From contig JBQTHL010000023.1 of NCBI GenBank assembly GCA_052389915.1, positions 56,012-120,011 on the forward strand: a stretch of 64,000 nucleotides of DNA, written 5' to 3'. Origin of the DNA: Panacagrimonas sp052389915 (lineage in GTDB: Bacteria; Pseudomonadota; Gammaproteobacteria; Nevskiales; Nevskiaceae). Positions within the stretch are counted from its first letter, which is position 1; the number at the start of each line of letters is the position of its first letter. Below are positions 8,052-16,531 of the stretch, piece after piece. A program made the translations under genes and the position numbers. Under the pieces are notes generated by a model. That model was not told the DNA's origin, ran no database searches, and was given only the letters and a program-made list of their open reading frames with translations.

Positions 8052-8588
8052 ATGAACCAAGAGCTTCCAACGTTTCGCTATCACCCAAACCCAGTCGCTA
8101 CTGGCGTGGTGACGGCAGACGATGTGAAGTGCACCGCGTGCCTGAAGGCACGCGGCTTCATCTACACGGGGCCGGTCTACGCCGAAGATGAACTGCAGGG
8201 TCACATCTGCCCCTGGTGCATCGCAGATGGATCGGCTGCAGCAAAGCTGGGCGCGTCCTTTGCCGACTCGCACCCGCTCAAAGTAGCGGGCGTGCCGGAT
8301 GCGGTCGTAGATGAAGTTCACCTGCGTACTCCCGCATTTGTTTCATGGCAAGGCGAGGCGTGGCTTGCCCATTGCGCGGATGCCTGCGAGTTCCATGGCG
8401 ACGCTTCTAAGGAAGACCTCGTCAACATCTCGCGAGAAGCAAAGAGACTATTGCTCGAAGAACAGAACTTCGCTGAAGCAAATTGGAAGGCGGTCATCGA
8501 GCACTACGAGTCTGGCGGAGATCCCGCGTTCTACAAATTCATTTGCCGCCACTGCCGCCTTGTATTGTTCGGCTGGGATTGTTCGTAA
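8052..8588 (+). CDS. CbrC-family (UPF0167) protein
   Basis: 178-residue soluble protein of the CbrC/UPF0167 family; the E. coli member is linked to colicin E2 tolerance and its biochemical role is unknown. Visible features are FRYHPNPVATG at the start, the two cysteine pairs CTAC and CPWC (about residues 26–57), the mid-protein WQGEAWLAHCADACEFHG, and a C-terminal CRHC pair followed by GWDCS. The paired cysteines suggest metal binding. I chose the ATG at 8052 over one twelve bases earlier because MNQELPTFRYHPNP fits the family. It stands alone, converging on the DUF445 gene across a palindromic repeat. Confidence 0.85.
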   Translation: MNQELPTFRYHPNPVATGVVTADDVKCTACLKARGFIYTGPVYAEDELQGHICPWCIADGSAAAKLGASFADSHPLKVAGVPDAVVDEVHLRTPAFVSWQGEAWLAHCADACEFHGDASKEDLVNISREAKRLLLEEQNFAEANWKAVIEHYESGGDPAFYKFICRHCRLVLFGWDCS

Positions 8589-8593
8589 GCGAG

Positions 8594-8692
8594 GGCGGGT
8601 TAGCAGCTTCATCGCGTAACCCGCCTTCCGCGAATCCCGTGCGCAGCAAGCGGCGGGTTACGGCGCGAGCAGCCGCACCTAACCCGCCCTAC
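8594..8692. repeat. Four-arm GGCGGGTTA/TAACCCGCC repeat
   Basis: Alternating GGGCGGGTTAGC, GTAACCCGCC, GGCGGGTTACG and CCTAACCCGCCCTAC arms can fold into two hairpins or one cruciform. It fills the gap between two convergent genes and may serve as a bidirectional terminator. A structurally parallel copy with changed arm sequence lies at 50311–50403. Confidence 0.75.
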
Positions 8693-8698
8693 TTTTCG

Positions 8699-9946
8699 TC
8701 AGGCCGTCACCGCCACCGAAAACAGCGCAAACAGAATCAACTGCCCCACTCCCACCGCAAACCCGAGCGCTGCGCCGACTGCAATCAGAATCCACTCGTC
8801 CTCCTTGAACGCGGGACGCAGCATGTCCTCGAATGCTGCCGGCGAGAGCGAGCGCAGGCGTTCGGCGAGCGTGTTCGACAGGTCCATCGCTTCCATCATG
8901 TAGGGGTCCACGAGCCGCATCATTTCCGGCAGGCGTTCGATGACCCGCGCCACCAGCGCGTCGAGCACCGTGTCGAGACGCTCGCGGCCTATCGTCGCGC
9001 GGGCGAAAGCAATGAAACGCTGGTCGTCGAACACCTTGCGCAGGCGCCGCTCGACGACGTCGACGATGCGTCCCGCGTTCGGTCCCGCGAGCACGGACTC
9101 GATGATGTGCGAGGGCGTGACGACTGTGGACGCGATCAGCGCGGCGTAGTCGCGCGCCACTTCCTTTTGCCGCTTGTGGAACAGGCCCTGCCAGGTGAGG
9201 ACGCCAGCGTAACGCCGCGGTTTGATCGGGCGGAAGATCATCCACAGCGCGAGCCAGTTCGTCGCGTAGCCGACGACGAGGCCGAAGAAGGGCAACTGCC
9301 AGTCGCCCTTGTAGAACATCCAGCCGACCATCTGGAACAGGCCGAACAGGAAGCCGAAGTAGAAACCGGAATTGCCGATGAAGCGGAACTCCGCGCGACC
9401 CGTTTCCTGGAAGATGCGGTTGATGAGGCGCTTGTCGCGCATCAGCGTGTCCACGACCATGGTCTTGAGGTCGAAGATCACTTCCACGATGTCGGTCAGG
9501 TCCTGCATCACGTCGGCGACGACGGAGTTCGCGCCCGCACCGCCACCACCGCTGGCGAGCCGCTTGCGCGCGGCCGGCGGCACCAGGTCCCAGATGCGCG
9601 GCCAGCGTTTCCTCATCACCTCGTCGAGCACTTCCTCGACCATGCGCGAGGCCGGTTCGCGGAGGGTTTGGGCAACACGCTGCGGGTCCATGCGTTGGAA
9701 GATCTCGCGCTCGGTGATGAGCGCCGGCACCATCGTTTCGACCGCGACGCTGGCCATCTTGGCGCACTTGCGCGGGATGATGCCCTGCCAACCGAGATAC
9801 GGCGGGATGCCGATGAACTCGAGGGGATAGAACATCATCTGGATCGCGACCACGTTGGTGACGTAGCCGATCAGTCCGCTGGTGACCGGGATCGAGAGAT
9901 AGAGCCAGAGATTGGCTTCGACATGAGCCCAGGCGGCTGCGAGCAT
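8699..9946 (-). CDS. DUF445 membrane protein
   Basis: 415-residue inner-membrane protein of the DUF445 family, function unknown. The N-terminal segment LSIPVTSGLIGYVTNVVAIQMMFYPLEF carries the conserved GYVTNxxAIQMMF signature, repeated in diverged form in the middle as GLVVGYATNWLALWMIFRPI. That indicates an internal duplication around a long amphipathic helical region (about 60–180 and 240–380). A last transmembrane helix, ILIAVGAALGFAVGVGQLILFALF, ends the protein. It is transcribed leftward after the transhydrogenase operon, separated from it by a strong terminator, so it is probably its own unit. Confidence 0.9.
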   Translation of the reverse strand: MLAAAWAHVEANLWLYLSIPVTSGLIGYVTNVVAIQMMFYPLEFIGIPPYLGWQGIIPRKCAKMASVAVETMVPALITEREIFQRMDPQRVAQTLREPASRMVEEVLDEVMRKRWPRIWDLVPPAARKRLASGGGGAGANSVVADVMQDLTDIVEVIFDLKTMVVDTLMRDKRLINRIFQETGRAEFRFIGNSGFYFGFLFGLFQMVGWMFYKGDWQLPFFGLVVGYATNWLALWMIFRPIKPRRYAGVLTWQGLFHKRQKEVARDYAALIASTVVTPSHIIESVLAGPNAGRIVDVVERRLRKVFDDQRFIAFARATIGRERLDTVLDALVARVIERLPEMMRLVDPYMMEAMDLSNTLAERLRSLSPAAFEDMLRPAFKEDEWILIAVGAALGFAVGVGQLILFALFSVAVTA

Positions 9947-10100
9947 CGGCGATGGCTATTCCTGAAACAGCGACCTTCAAGGTACACCAGGGCCGCGCCC
10001 TTGCCGTACACCGCTGCGCCACCAGGGTCGCAACGAATGGTCACACGGTGCGGGAGGTTGCGTGCGCGGAACAAAGGGAATGGCATCGCGTCGCGCAACG

Positions 10101-10132
10101 AAAAAGGCCGCCTTGTTGTGGCGGCCCTTTTC
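10101..10132 (-). terminator. Rho-independent terminator of the pnt operon
   Basis: On the minus strand a GGGCCGCC/GGCGGCC stem with an ACAACAA loop is followed by TTTTT, about 16 bases after the pntB stop. The plus strand has AAAAAGGCCGCC…GGCGGCCCTTTT, so the structure could work both ways. Confidence 0.8.
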
Positions 10133-10147
10133 GCAGCGCAGCGGCGC

Positions 10148-11587
10148 TCAGTGCCCGCCGCCTTCCAGCGACTTGACCGCCTGCACCATCGCGACCATCA
10201 CCTTCTGCGCGTCACCGTAGACGAGATTGCAGTTGTCCTTGAAGAACAGTTCGTTCTCCACGCCAGAGTAGCCCTTGCCCTGGCCGCGCTTGACCACGTA
10301 GACCTGCTTGGCCTGATCGACGTTGAGAATCGGCATGCCGTAGATCGGGGAGGACTTGTTGGTGCGCGCGGCCGGATTCACGGTGTCGTTGGCGCCGACC
10401 ACGATCGCGACATCGGCGTCCTTGAATTCGCCGTTGATGTCTTCCATGTCGAAGATGATGTCGTAAGGGACCCCCGCTTCGGCCAGCAATACGTTCATGT
10501 GGCCGGGCATGCGGCCTGCGACCGGGTGGATCGCGAACTTCACGTCCACGTCCGCGGCCTGCAAGAGCTTCACGAACTCATAGAGCTTGTGCTGCGCCTG
10601 CGCCACCGCCAGGCCGTAACCCGGCGCGATGATGACCTTCTGCGCATAGCGCATCTGCACGCCCGCATCGCCGGCCTCAGCCGGCTTCATCGAGCCCTTG
10701 ATCTCGCCCTGCTCCTCATTGCCGGTCGCGCCGAAGTTGGAGAAGATCACGTTCGACACGCTGCTATTCATGGCCTTGGCCATGAGTAGCGTGAGCAGAG
10801 TGCCGGCGGAACCGACCACCATGCCGGCAATCATTAGGGCGGGGTTCTGCAAGACGTAGCCTTCCATGCCGACTGCCAGACCCGTGAAAGCGTTGTAGAG
10901 CGAGATCACGACCGGCATGTCGGCGCCGCCGATGGGCATGGTCATGAGTACGCCGAAAATCAGCGCCGCGGCAAAGAACCCAACCGTCACCATCGGCGGC
11001 GCATGTCCGTCGAAGCCGAACACGATGTACAGGCCAACGCCGAGCGTGATCAGCATCACCGTGCCGTTCATGAGCTGCAGGCCGGTGAAACGCCAGGTGC
11101 CGTTGATGCGGCCATCGAGCTTGGCCCAGGCGATCAAGGAGCCAGACAGCGAGACCGCGCCGATCAGGCCACCGAAGATGGTCACGAGGTAATGCACGAA
11201 GCCGTGACTCGGTGCCCCTTCCACGACAGGCTGCAACAGCACCATCGCGGCGATGGCTGCGGCCGAGCCGCCGCCCATGCCGTTGTACAGCGCGACCATC
11301 TGCGGCATCGCGGTCATCGCGACTCGCTTGCCGCTCCACCAGGCCCAGCTCACGCCCAGGGCCAGTGCCACGAATGCGATGGCAGCGTTTGCCAAGAGAC
11401 GCGGCTTGGCGGCTTCGGTCACGCCGAAGTAGTAGAGAAAGCTCGCGAGTATCGCGACCAGCATGCCGTAGCCGGCCACCACGATGCCCGACCGCGCCGT
11501 GACCGGCGAGGACATGCGCTTGAGGCCGTAGATGAAGAGGAAAGCCGCCGCGATGAAGCTGGCGTCGATAATCAGGTTGGGGCTCAT
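10148..11587 (-). CDS. pntB: NAD(P) transhydrogenase subunit beta
   Basis: 479-residue membrane subunit of the proton-translocating transhydrogenase, which reduces NADP+ with NADH using the proton gradient. About nine hydrophobic helices cover residues 1–260, with GGSAAAIAA and MPIGGADMPVVISLYNAFTG matching the membrane domain II. The C-terminal domain III binds NADP(H): APGYGLAVAQAQH, HPVAGRMPGHMNVLLAEA, VVGANDTVNPAA and a terminal MVAMVQAVKSLEG. It is the last gene of a three-gene leftward operon (pntAA–pntAB–pntB) with spacings of about 12 bases, and a terminator follows. Length is normal for the family. Confidence 0.97.
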   Translation of the reverse strand: MSPNLIIDASFIAAAFLFIYGLKRMSSPVTARSGIVVAGYGMLVAILASFLYYFGVTEAAKPRLLANAAIAFVALALGVSWAWWSGKRVAMTAMPQMVALYNGMGGGSAAAIAAMVLLQPVVEGAPSHGFVHYLVTIFGGLIGAVSLSGSLIAWAKLDGRINGTWRFTGLQLMNGTVMLITLGVGLYIVFGFDGHAPPMVTVGFFAAALIFGVLMTMPIGGADMPVVISLYNAFTGLAVGMEGYVLQNPALMIAGMVVGSAGTLLTLLMAKAMNSSVSNVIFSNFGATGNEEQGEIKGSMKPAEAGDAGVQMRYAQKVIIAPGYGLAVAQAQHKLYEFVKLLQAADVDVKFAIHPVAGRMPGHMNVLLAEAGVPYDIIFDMEDINGEFKDADVAIVVGANDTVNPAARTNKSSPIYGMPILNVDQAKQVYVVKRGQGKGYSGVENELFFKDNCNLVYGDAQKVMVAMVQAVKSLEGGGH

Positions 11588-11599
11588 GTTTGTCGTCCC

Positions 11600-11917
11600 T
11601 TACTTCTTTTCAGCAGCTTTCTTGTCCGACGGCTTGAACATCTCAAGCATGCGCTCAGTGACGACGTAACCGCCGGCCGCGTTGCCGGCGCCGAGCAGCA
11701 CGCCGAAGAAGCCGATGGCCTGTTCGAGCACAGAGGTCGCGTTGAGCGTCGCATAGATCGCGCCGACCACGACGATGCCGTGCACGAAGTTGGAACCCGA
11801 CATCAGCGGGGTGTGCAGGATCGAGGGCACTCTGCCGATGATCTCGTAGCCGGTGAAGGCCGCGAGCATGAAGATGTAAAGGGCGACGAAGCCGGTGATT
11901 GCAGTGTGCGCTTCCAT
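11600..11917 (-). CDS. pntAB: NAD(P) transhydrogenase subunit alpha part 2
   Basis: 105-residue small membrane subunit carrying the domain-II helices that in E. coli are fused to the C-terminus of PntA. Hydrophobic helices at about 7–25, 43–60 and 66–85 include SGSNFVHGIVVVGAIYATL and GFFGVLLGAGNAAGGYVVTERML, the conserved gene-family ending, then a lysine-rich tail. The split alpha subunit is typical of pseudomonads, Xanthomonas relatives and alphaproteobacteria. It lies between pntAA and pntB, 11 and 12 bases away. Confidence 0.95.
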   Translation of the reverse strand: MEAHTAITGFVALYIFMLAAFTGYEIIGRVPSILHTPLMSGSNFVHGIVVVGAIYATLNATSVLEQAIGFFGVLLGAGNAAGGYVVTERMLEMFKPSDKKAAEKK

Positions 11918-11928
11918 GTGTTTTCCCT

Positions 11929-13053
11929 TTATCCCTCGACGGCCTTCTTGGCCATCTCGTTCTTGATTTCGCCATCGTGCGTGAGGCAGCTCTTGGCGAG
12001 CACCTCGTCGGTCCAGTCGATGCTGATCGCCTTGTCCTTGAGAAACAGTTCGATCAGGTTGAACTGGTTTTTCGCGTACAGCTCGCTCGCGTGTTCGCCC
12101 AGCAGGGACGGCACGTTGAGCGGCGCGCAGATCGTGACCTGGCCGACCTGGATCGTCTCGCCGGGCTGCGTGTACTCGCAGTTGCCGCCGCCTTCCGCCG
12201 CCAGATCCACGATCACCGCACCGGCCTTCATGCCATCGACCTGGTGCTTCGAAATCAGCTTCGGCGAGGGACGACCGGGAATCGCGGCCGTGGTGATGAT
12301 GATGTCCGCCGACTGGATGTGCTTGGTCACGACCGATGCGATCTTGTCCTTTTCCTCCGGCGTCAACTCACGCGCGTAGCCGCCCTGGCCGCGCGCATCG
12401 ACGCCGGTATCGACGAACTTCGCGCCGAGCGACTCGGCCTGCTCCTTGGTTTCGGGGCGCACGTCGTAGCCCTCGGTGATCGCGCCGAGCCGGCGCGCGG
12501 TGGCCAGCGCCTGCAGGCCCGCCACGCCGAGGCCCATCACCAGACAACGCGCCGGCCGGATCGACCCGACCGCAGTCGTCATCATGGGAAGAATTCGCGC
12601 GATCTGCGTGGCGCCGAGCAGCGCGGCGTAGTAACCCGCCAGCGCGGCCTGCGACGAGAGCGCGTCCATCGCCTGCGCGCGCGTGATGCGCGGCACCAGC
12701 TCCATCGCGAAGGAGGTGATTTTCTTGTCGCGCAGCTTCGCCGTGAGCGCCAGCTCCTTGTGCGCGTAGATGAAGGAAATCAGGATCGCGCCTTCCTTCA
12801 TCGCCTCCACCACATCGAGCGCGGGCGGCTGCACGCACAGCACGATGTCGGCGTCGGTCACCAGCCCGTTCGGGTTGGCGGCGAACAGCACATTCTTGAA
12901 CGCGGCGTCCGCGAGCTTCACGGCTAGCCCAGCCCCGGACTGCATGGACAACTCCGCGCCGAGCTTGGTCAGCTTGTCGGCAACGGCAGGCACCAGCGCC
13001 ACGCGCTTCTCGCGCGGCGCGGTTTCCTTGAGCACGGCGATCTTGACCGGCAT
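11929..13053 (-). CDS. pntAA: NAD(P) transhydrogenase subunit alpha part 1
   Basis: 374-residue soluble domain I, which binds NAD(H). It begins MPVKIAVLKETAPREKRVALVP, the conserved N-terminus shared with alanine dehydrogenase. The Rossmann fingerprint is CLVMGLGVAGLQALATARRLGA (about 170–190), and GGYARELTPEE marks the mobile-loop region. RPSPKLISKHQVDGMKAGAVIVDLAAEGGGNCE is the most conserved block of the family. I chose the ATG at 13053: the 36 codons upstream in the same frame have no family counterpart, and AGAGAGGG lies 11–18 bases before it. First gene of the pnt operon. Confidence 0.96.
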   Translation of the reverse strand: MPVKIAVLKETAPREKRVALVPAVADKLTKLGAELSMQSGAGLAVKLADAAFKNVLFAANPNGLVTDADIVLCVQPPALDVVEAMKEGAILISFIYAHKELALTAKLRDKKITSFAMELVPRITRAQAMDALSSQAALAGYYAALLGATQIARILPMMTTAVGSIRPARCLVMGLGVAGLQALATARRLGAITEGYDVRPETKEQAESLGAKFVDTGVDARGQGGYARELTPEEKDKIASVVTKHIQSADIIITTAAIPGRPSPKLISKHQVDGMKAGAVIVDLAAEGGGNCEYTQPGETIQVGQVTICAPLNVPSLLGEHASELYAKNQFNLIELFLKDKAISIDWTDEVLAKSCLTHDGEIKNEMAKKAVEG

Positions 13054-13216
13054 GCGTAAAACCCTCTCTGGAAATTCGAATGGATGGTGCGAGACGGTGC
13101 CCACACCCGCCAGTGCCCCCTGTAAAGCGGCGGCAAGTCTAACGGAATGAACTTCGGACAACCCTGTGAACGGCCCGTACCCACCGGGTCGACGGGCACG
13201 GCCCGTCGTACGCCGA

Positions 13217-13618
13217 CTATTTTTTCAGCAGATCGCGGATTTCGGCCAGCAGCTTTTCCTCGTTGCTCGGACCCGGGGGCGGCGGCGGTGGTGCGGCCTC
13301 TTCCTTCCTCTTCATGCGGTTGATGCCCTTGACTACCATGAAGATGGCGAAGGCGACGATGATGAAGTCGAAGGTGGTCTGGATCAGCTTGCCGTAGCTC
13401 AGCAGATTCGCCGGTTTGTCGCCCTCGGCCGCCTTGAGCGTTATGGCCAGGTCGGAAAAGTCGATGCCGCCGATCATCAGCCCGAGTACCGGCATCACCA
13501 CGTCGCCGACCAGCGAAGACACGATCTTGCCGAAAGCGGCGCCGATGATGACGCCCACCGCCAGATCGACCACGTTGCCGCGCATCGCAAACTGCTTGAA
13601 CTCCTGAACCATGCTCAT
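13217..13618 (-). CDS. mscL: Large-conductance mechanosensitive channel
   Basis: 133-residue pentameric channel that opens at high membrane tension and releases solutes during hypo-osmotic shock. EFKQFAMRGNVVDLAVGVIIGAAFGKIVSSLVGDVVMP is the conserved N-terminal helix plus pore-lining TM1. TM2 is FDFIIVAFAIFMVVKGINRM. The cytoplasmic bundle NEEKLLAEIRDLLKK ends the protein. A polyproline stretch (PPPPPPPG) links TM2 to the bundle and is longer than usual. It is a single gene between the pnt operon and an SDR-type gene. Confidence 0.97.
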   Translation of the reverse strand: MSMVQEFKQFAMRGNVVDLAVGVIIGAAFGKIVSSLVGDVVMPVLGLMIGGIDFSDLAITLKAAEGDKPANLLSYGKLIQTTFDFIIVAFAIFMVVKGINRMKRKEEAAPPPPPPGPSNEEKLLAEIRDLLKK

Positions 13619-13677
13619 GACGAGGACTCTCCCTATGCGGTCCGGTATGCCGCGAGAAATATTCTAGGGATTCTTTG

Positions 13678-13734
13678 TAGGTCGGGCGTCGCGCCGACGT
13701 CCCGGCCGGCAAGTCGGGCTGAAGCCCGACCTAC
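13678..13734. repeat. GTAGGTCGGGC…GCCCGACCTAC palindromic repeat
   Basis: GTAGGTCGGGC at the left end and GCCCGACCTAC at the right end are perfect complements, enclosing two smaller hairpins (GGCGTCGCGCC and GTCGGGCTGAAGCCCGAC). Relatives occur at 30047–30079, 50964–51022 and 56836–56907. The form resembles REP elements mobilised by RAYT transposases, none of which is visible here. Confidence 0.8.
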
Positions 13735-13743
13735 AGCCCGACC

Positions 13744-14613
13744 TCAGAGAGGCAGACAGGCCGGAAGGCCGGTGGCCAGATCGGGATAACGCAGCTTCAC
13801 GCCCAGCTCTTCGAGCATCCGGTCGTTGCGCAGACGCTTGGATTCTTCGATGAACGACATCATCGACGGACTCAGCCGCTGGCGGGCCTCGTCCATCGAA
13901 ACCAGTGGCGGCTCCGGCAGGCCGAGCAGGCGCGCGCAACGAAGGAAGTAGTCGCTCATGGTGGTGGGCTGGCCGTCTGTCACGTTGTACGCGGCGCCAT
14001 GGCGGCCCAGCCGCATCGCGGCGATGGCGGCGGTGGCGAGATCGTCGATGTGGATGCGGTTGGTCCAGCGGCGCTGAGCTTCATCAATGCTGTCGCGCAC
14101 GACCGGAAGATTCTGCTTCAGCCGTTCGATGGGCAGGCGACCGGGGCCGTAGATGCCGGGTACGCGCAGCACCACGGATTCGCTGCCGGTGGAGGGCGCG
14201 AATTCTGCAAGCGCGCGCTCTGCGTCCAGGCGACGCCGACCGCGGTCGCTCTGCGGCTTGAGCGGCTCGTCCTCGGCTATCCAGCGTCCGTTGCAGTCGC
14301 CGTAGACCGCGGACGTGGAGACGTAGACGATTCTTCGCGCCGCGGAAGGCAGACTCGCCAGCCAGATGCGGAGTCGCGAATCCTGCGCGCCCTGGTTGGG
14401 TGGTGGCGCAAACCAGAAGACGCGCGCGGCGTCGGGGGCAGGCGCGGCGTCCAGGTCGAGCAACTGCGCGTCGATGCCGGACGCGGCGAGCAAGGCCGCG
14501 CTCTGCTCCGTCCGCACCAGCCCGGTTACGCGCTCGCCTTTCGCGACCAGACGCTGTCCCACCCGCACGCCAAGATCGCCGCAGCCGACGATCAGGATGG
14601 GTGCCGTGCTCAT
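13744..14613 (-). CDS. NAD(P)-binding SDR/epimerase-like protein (YeeZ-type)
   Basis: 289-residue atypical short-chain dehydrogenase of the extended epimerase type. It begins with the Rossmann motif ILIVGCGDLGVRVGQRL, a GxGxxG variant. The middle has VYVSTSAVYGDCNG, in which YGD is a partly preserved YxxxK region with no obvious catalytic lysine, and later GIYGPGRLPIERL and the HIDDLA block of epimerases. The substrate is unknown. The ATG at 14613 overlaps the DUF4124 stop by four bases (ATGA), indicating translational coupling. It ends just before the palindromic repeat at 13678–13734. Confidence 0.85.
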   Translation of the reverse strand: MSTAPILIVGCGDLGVRVGQRLVAKGERVTGLVRTEQSAALLAASGIDAQLLDLDAAPAPDAARVFWFAPPPNQGAQDSRLRIWLASLPSAARRIVYVSTSAVYGDCNGRWIAEDEPLKPQSDRGRRRLDAERALAEFAPSTGSESVVLRVPGIYGPGRLPIERLKQNLPVVRDSIDEAQRRWTNRIHIDDLATAAIAAMRLGRHGAAYNVTDGQPTTMSDYFLRCARLLGLPEPPLVSMDEARQRLSPSMMSFIEESKRLRNDRMLEELGVKLRYPDLATGLPACLPL

Positions 14614-15074
14614 CGGCAATAGGTCTCGACGTTCCTTTGCGCCGACGCCAGACGACGCAGGAACTCGTCTTCTGGAAGCCTTTCGAGTTCACCGTCCGCG
14701 CCGGCGGTGACTAGGCGTCGCGCGGTGCGCTCTTCGAGAAAGGTCACGCGCTCGCGCGCCTCGCTGCACTTGCGTTGCGCGTCCTGCCGCTCCTCCTTGG
14801 CCTTGGCTTTTTGCTCGGCCTTGGCGCGATTGGCTGCGTCGGCTTCTTCGAGGAAGCGACGCGTGTCTTCGTTCGTCGATTTCGCATCGGCAGCCGCGCT
14901 TTCCTGCGAGGCAGGTGGAACGGCTCGCGTCGTGAGCGTCTCGTAAGCACCCGAGGCCGGAGGAACCTGCCCGAAGTGAACCTGGCCGTTGCCGTCGATC
15001 CAGCGGTACACCTTTGCGTCCGCCATGGCGACGGAAGACAGCAGCAGCGCGGCAAGCAGAGTCGGGAGCTTCAT
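14610..15074 (-). CDS. DUF4124 periplasmic protein
   Basis: 154-residue protein with a cleavable signal peptide, MKLPTLLAALLLSSVAMADA, then the DUF4124 core KVYRWIDGNGQVHFGQVPP. A charged, coiled-coil-like segment rich in A, K, E and R follows (about 75–125). Function is unknown; family members are envelope proteins in gamma- and betaproteobacteria. I chose the ATG at 15074 because the in-frame region upstream reads as random GC-rich sequence without a signal. It is coupled to the downstream SDR gene and lies 37 bases after the DUF1329 gene. Confidence 0.82.
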   Translation of the reverse strand: MKLPTLLAALLLSSVAMADAKVYRWIDGNGQVHFGQVPPASGAYETLTTRAVPPASQESAAADAKSTNEDTRRFLEEADAANRAKAEQKAKAKEERQDAQRKCSEARERVTFLEERTARRLVTAGADGELERLPEDEFLRRLASAQRNVETYCR

Positions 15075-15111
15075 CGACGATAGACCGTAGCAGGCCCGCA
15101 TGGTGCCGCAA

Positions 15112-16464
15112 TCACTGCCGTCGCGGCACCTGAGCCTGCGCGTCGGAAGGCGTGAAGCGATCCGCATCGAAACTCGTCTCGACCCGCTCGGGATCGCCCT
15201 CGTCGATGCCGGTGACGAGGTAGCGCGAACTGTCGAAGTCGTAGATCGCTTCGACCGAGGGCATCAGCAGCGAGCGGTCGTAAGCCATGATCGTGTGCAC
15301 TTCCTGCCAGCGCCACAGGCGGTCGTCGCGGTCGTACAGATCGACGCCGAGAATCTGCCAACTGTCCTCGTCGATGTAGAACGTGCGCCGCTTGTAGCGG
15401 TGCGTTGCGTTCGGTTTGAGGTTGGCTTCCACCACCCACACGCGGTGCAGTTCGTGGCGCGCAAGCTTCGGGTCGAGGTGTCCCGGCCGTATGAGTTCGC
15501 GCAGCGAACCGCGGCCGCTGTGCATGGCATAGCTGTTGTACGGCACCACCAGCTCACGCTTGGCCACGATGCGCCACGAATAGCGCTGCGGACTGCCGAA
15601 GTAGGTGTCGAGCTGGTCGTCGAAGCGCAGGTCGTCGGACAGCATGCCGGCGTTGTCGAAGCCGAACGTCTTCTCCTTGCGGATGCGGCTCGGCTCGGGA
15701 AACTGCCGCCAGGTCTTCTGCGGCCAATGGTCCGTATCGAGCGATTCGTGAAACAAGCTCAGATACCCATGCAGGCGTTCCGGATTCATCGCCACTTGCA
15801 GCCAGCGCAGTGCAACGCCCTCATCGAGCGACCCGGTGCTCGCGTACGGCACGTCCACGTCCTCGCGCACGCGAACCAGACTGGCCTCGCCCGAAGTGGT
15901 GACCGAGGCTTGGCTGAACCGGCGCGAGTACCCCGGCCCGCGATAGCGCAGGCGGTGATTCCAGATGGGTTCGACACCGTTCTTGGGCACGGGGAAAGGC
16001 ACCGCCAGCGCGGCCTCGCGTACGGCGTTGCCGGACGGCGCAAGGCTGGCCTTGAGCGCGTTGCGATACGCGGCCTCGTACACCGCACCCGGATTGGCGA
16101 AGCTGCGGCGCGAGGGATACACGGCGATCCGGTAGGTCTGCGGATGGCGCAGCAGCAGGTCGATCTGGCCTGCCGGAAGCTGATCGCGCCAGGCGTCCAG
16201 GTTGGTCGCGGAAATCGTGGTCAGCGGCTTGTCGGCCGCAAACGGATTGCAGTAGCGCTGGCCCGCGGCGTGACAGGGCGGGGGCGCGGTCAGTCCGCCT
16301 CTCCATTCGGGAATGGTGCCCGCCGCATTCGCCGCGCGCTCGGCGCCTAGCGGCGTCAGGCGGTTGCGCAATTGATCGGCCTCGCGCTGTTCGATCCTGG
16401 CGGCCGCAGGCAGATACACGAGCAACAGGGCCAGTGCCAGGCCCAGATATCGATAACGCTGCAT
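15112..16464 (-). CDS. DUF1329 periplasmic/outer-membrane-associated protein
   Basis: 450-residue exported protein of the DUF1329 family (LolA/LolB-like fold by family knowledge). After the signal peptide MQRYRYLGLALALLLVYLPAAA comes the family opening RNRLTPLGAERAANAAGTIPEWRGGL, and near the C-terminus YKRRTFYIDEDSWQILGVDLYDRDDRLWRWQE, both characteristic. DUF1329 genes usually pair with a DUF1302 gene and an RND exporter or lipid-related genes; none of these is adjacent. The start is the ATG at 16464; the longer frame upstream is a shadow of envC. A role in lipid or hydrophobic-compound handling is inferred from the family only. Confidence 0.88.
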   Translation of the reverse strand: MQRYRYLGLALALLLVYLPAAARIEQREADQLRNRLTPLGAERAANAAGTIPEWRGGLTAPPPCHAAGQRYCNPFAADKPLTTISATNLDAWRDQLPAGQIDLLLRHPQTYRIAVYPSRRSFANPGAVYEAAYRNALKASLAPSGNAVREAALAVPFPVPKNGVEPIWNHRLRYRGPGYSRRFSQASVTTSGEASLVRVREDVDVPYASTGSLDEGVALRWLQVAMNPERLHGYLSLFHESLDTDHWPQKTWRQFPEPSRIRKEKTFGFDNAGMLSDDLRFDDQLDTYFGSPQRYSWRIVAKRELVVPYNSYAMHSGRGSLRELIRPGHLDPKLARHELHRVWVVEANLKPNATHRYKRRTFYIDEDSWQILGVDLYDRDDRLWRWQEVHTIMAYDRSLLMPSVEAIYDFDSSRYLVTGIDEGDPERVETSFDADRFTPSDAQAQVPRRQ

Positions 16465-16531
16465 CTCCACCTCTGGGGTTGTGCGTTGTGCGTCGCGCAT
16501 CAAGATAGTGCAGCGCCCCTTGGGCTGCGAG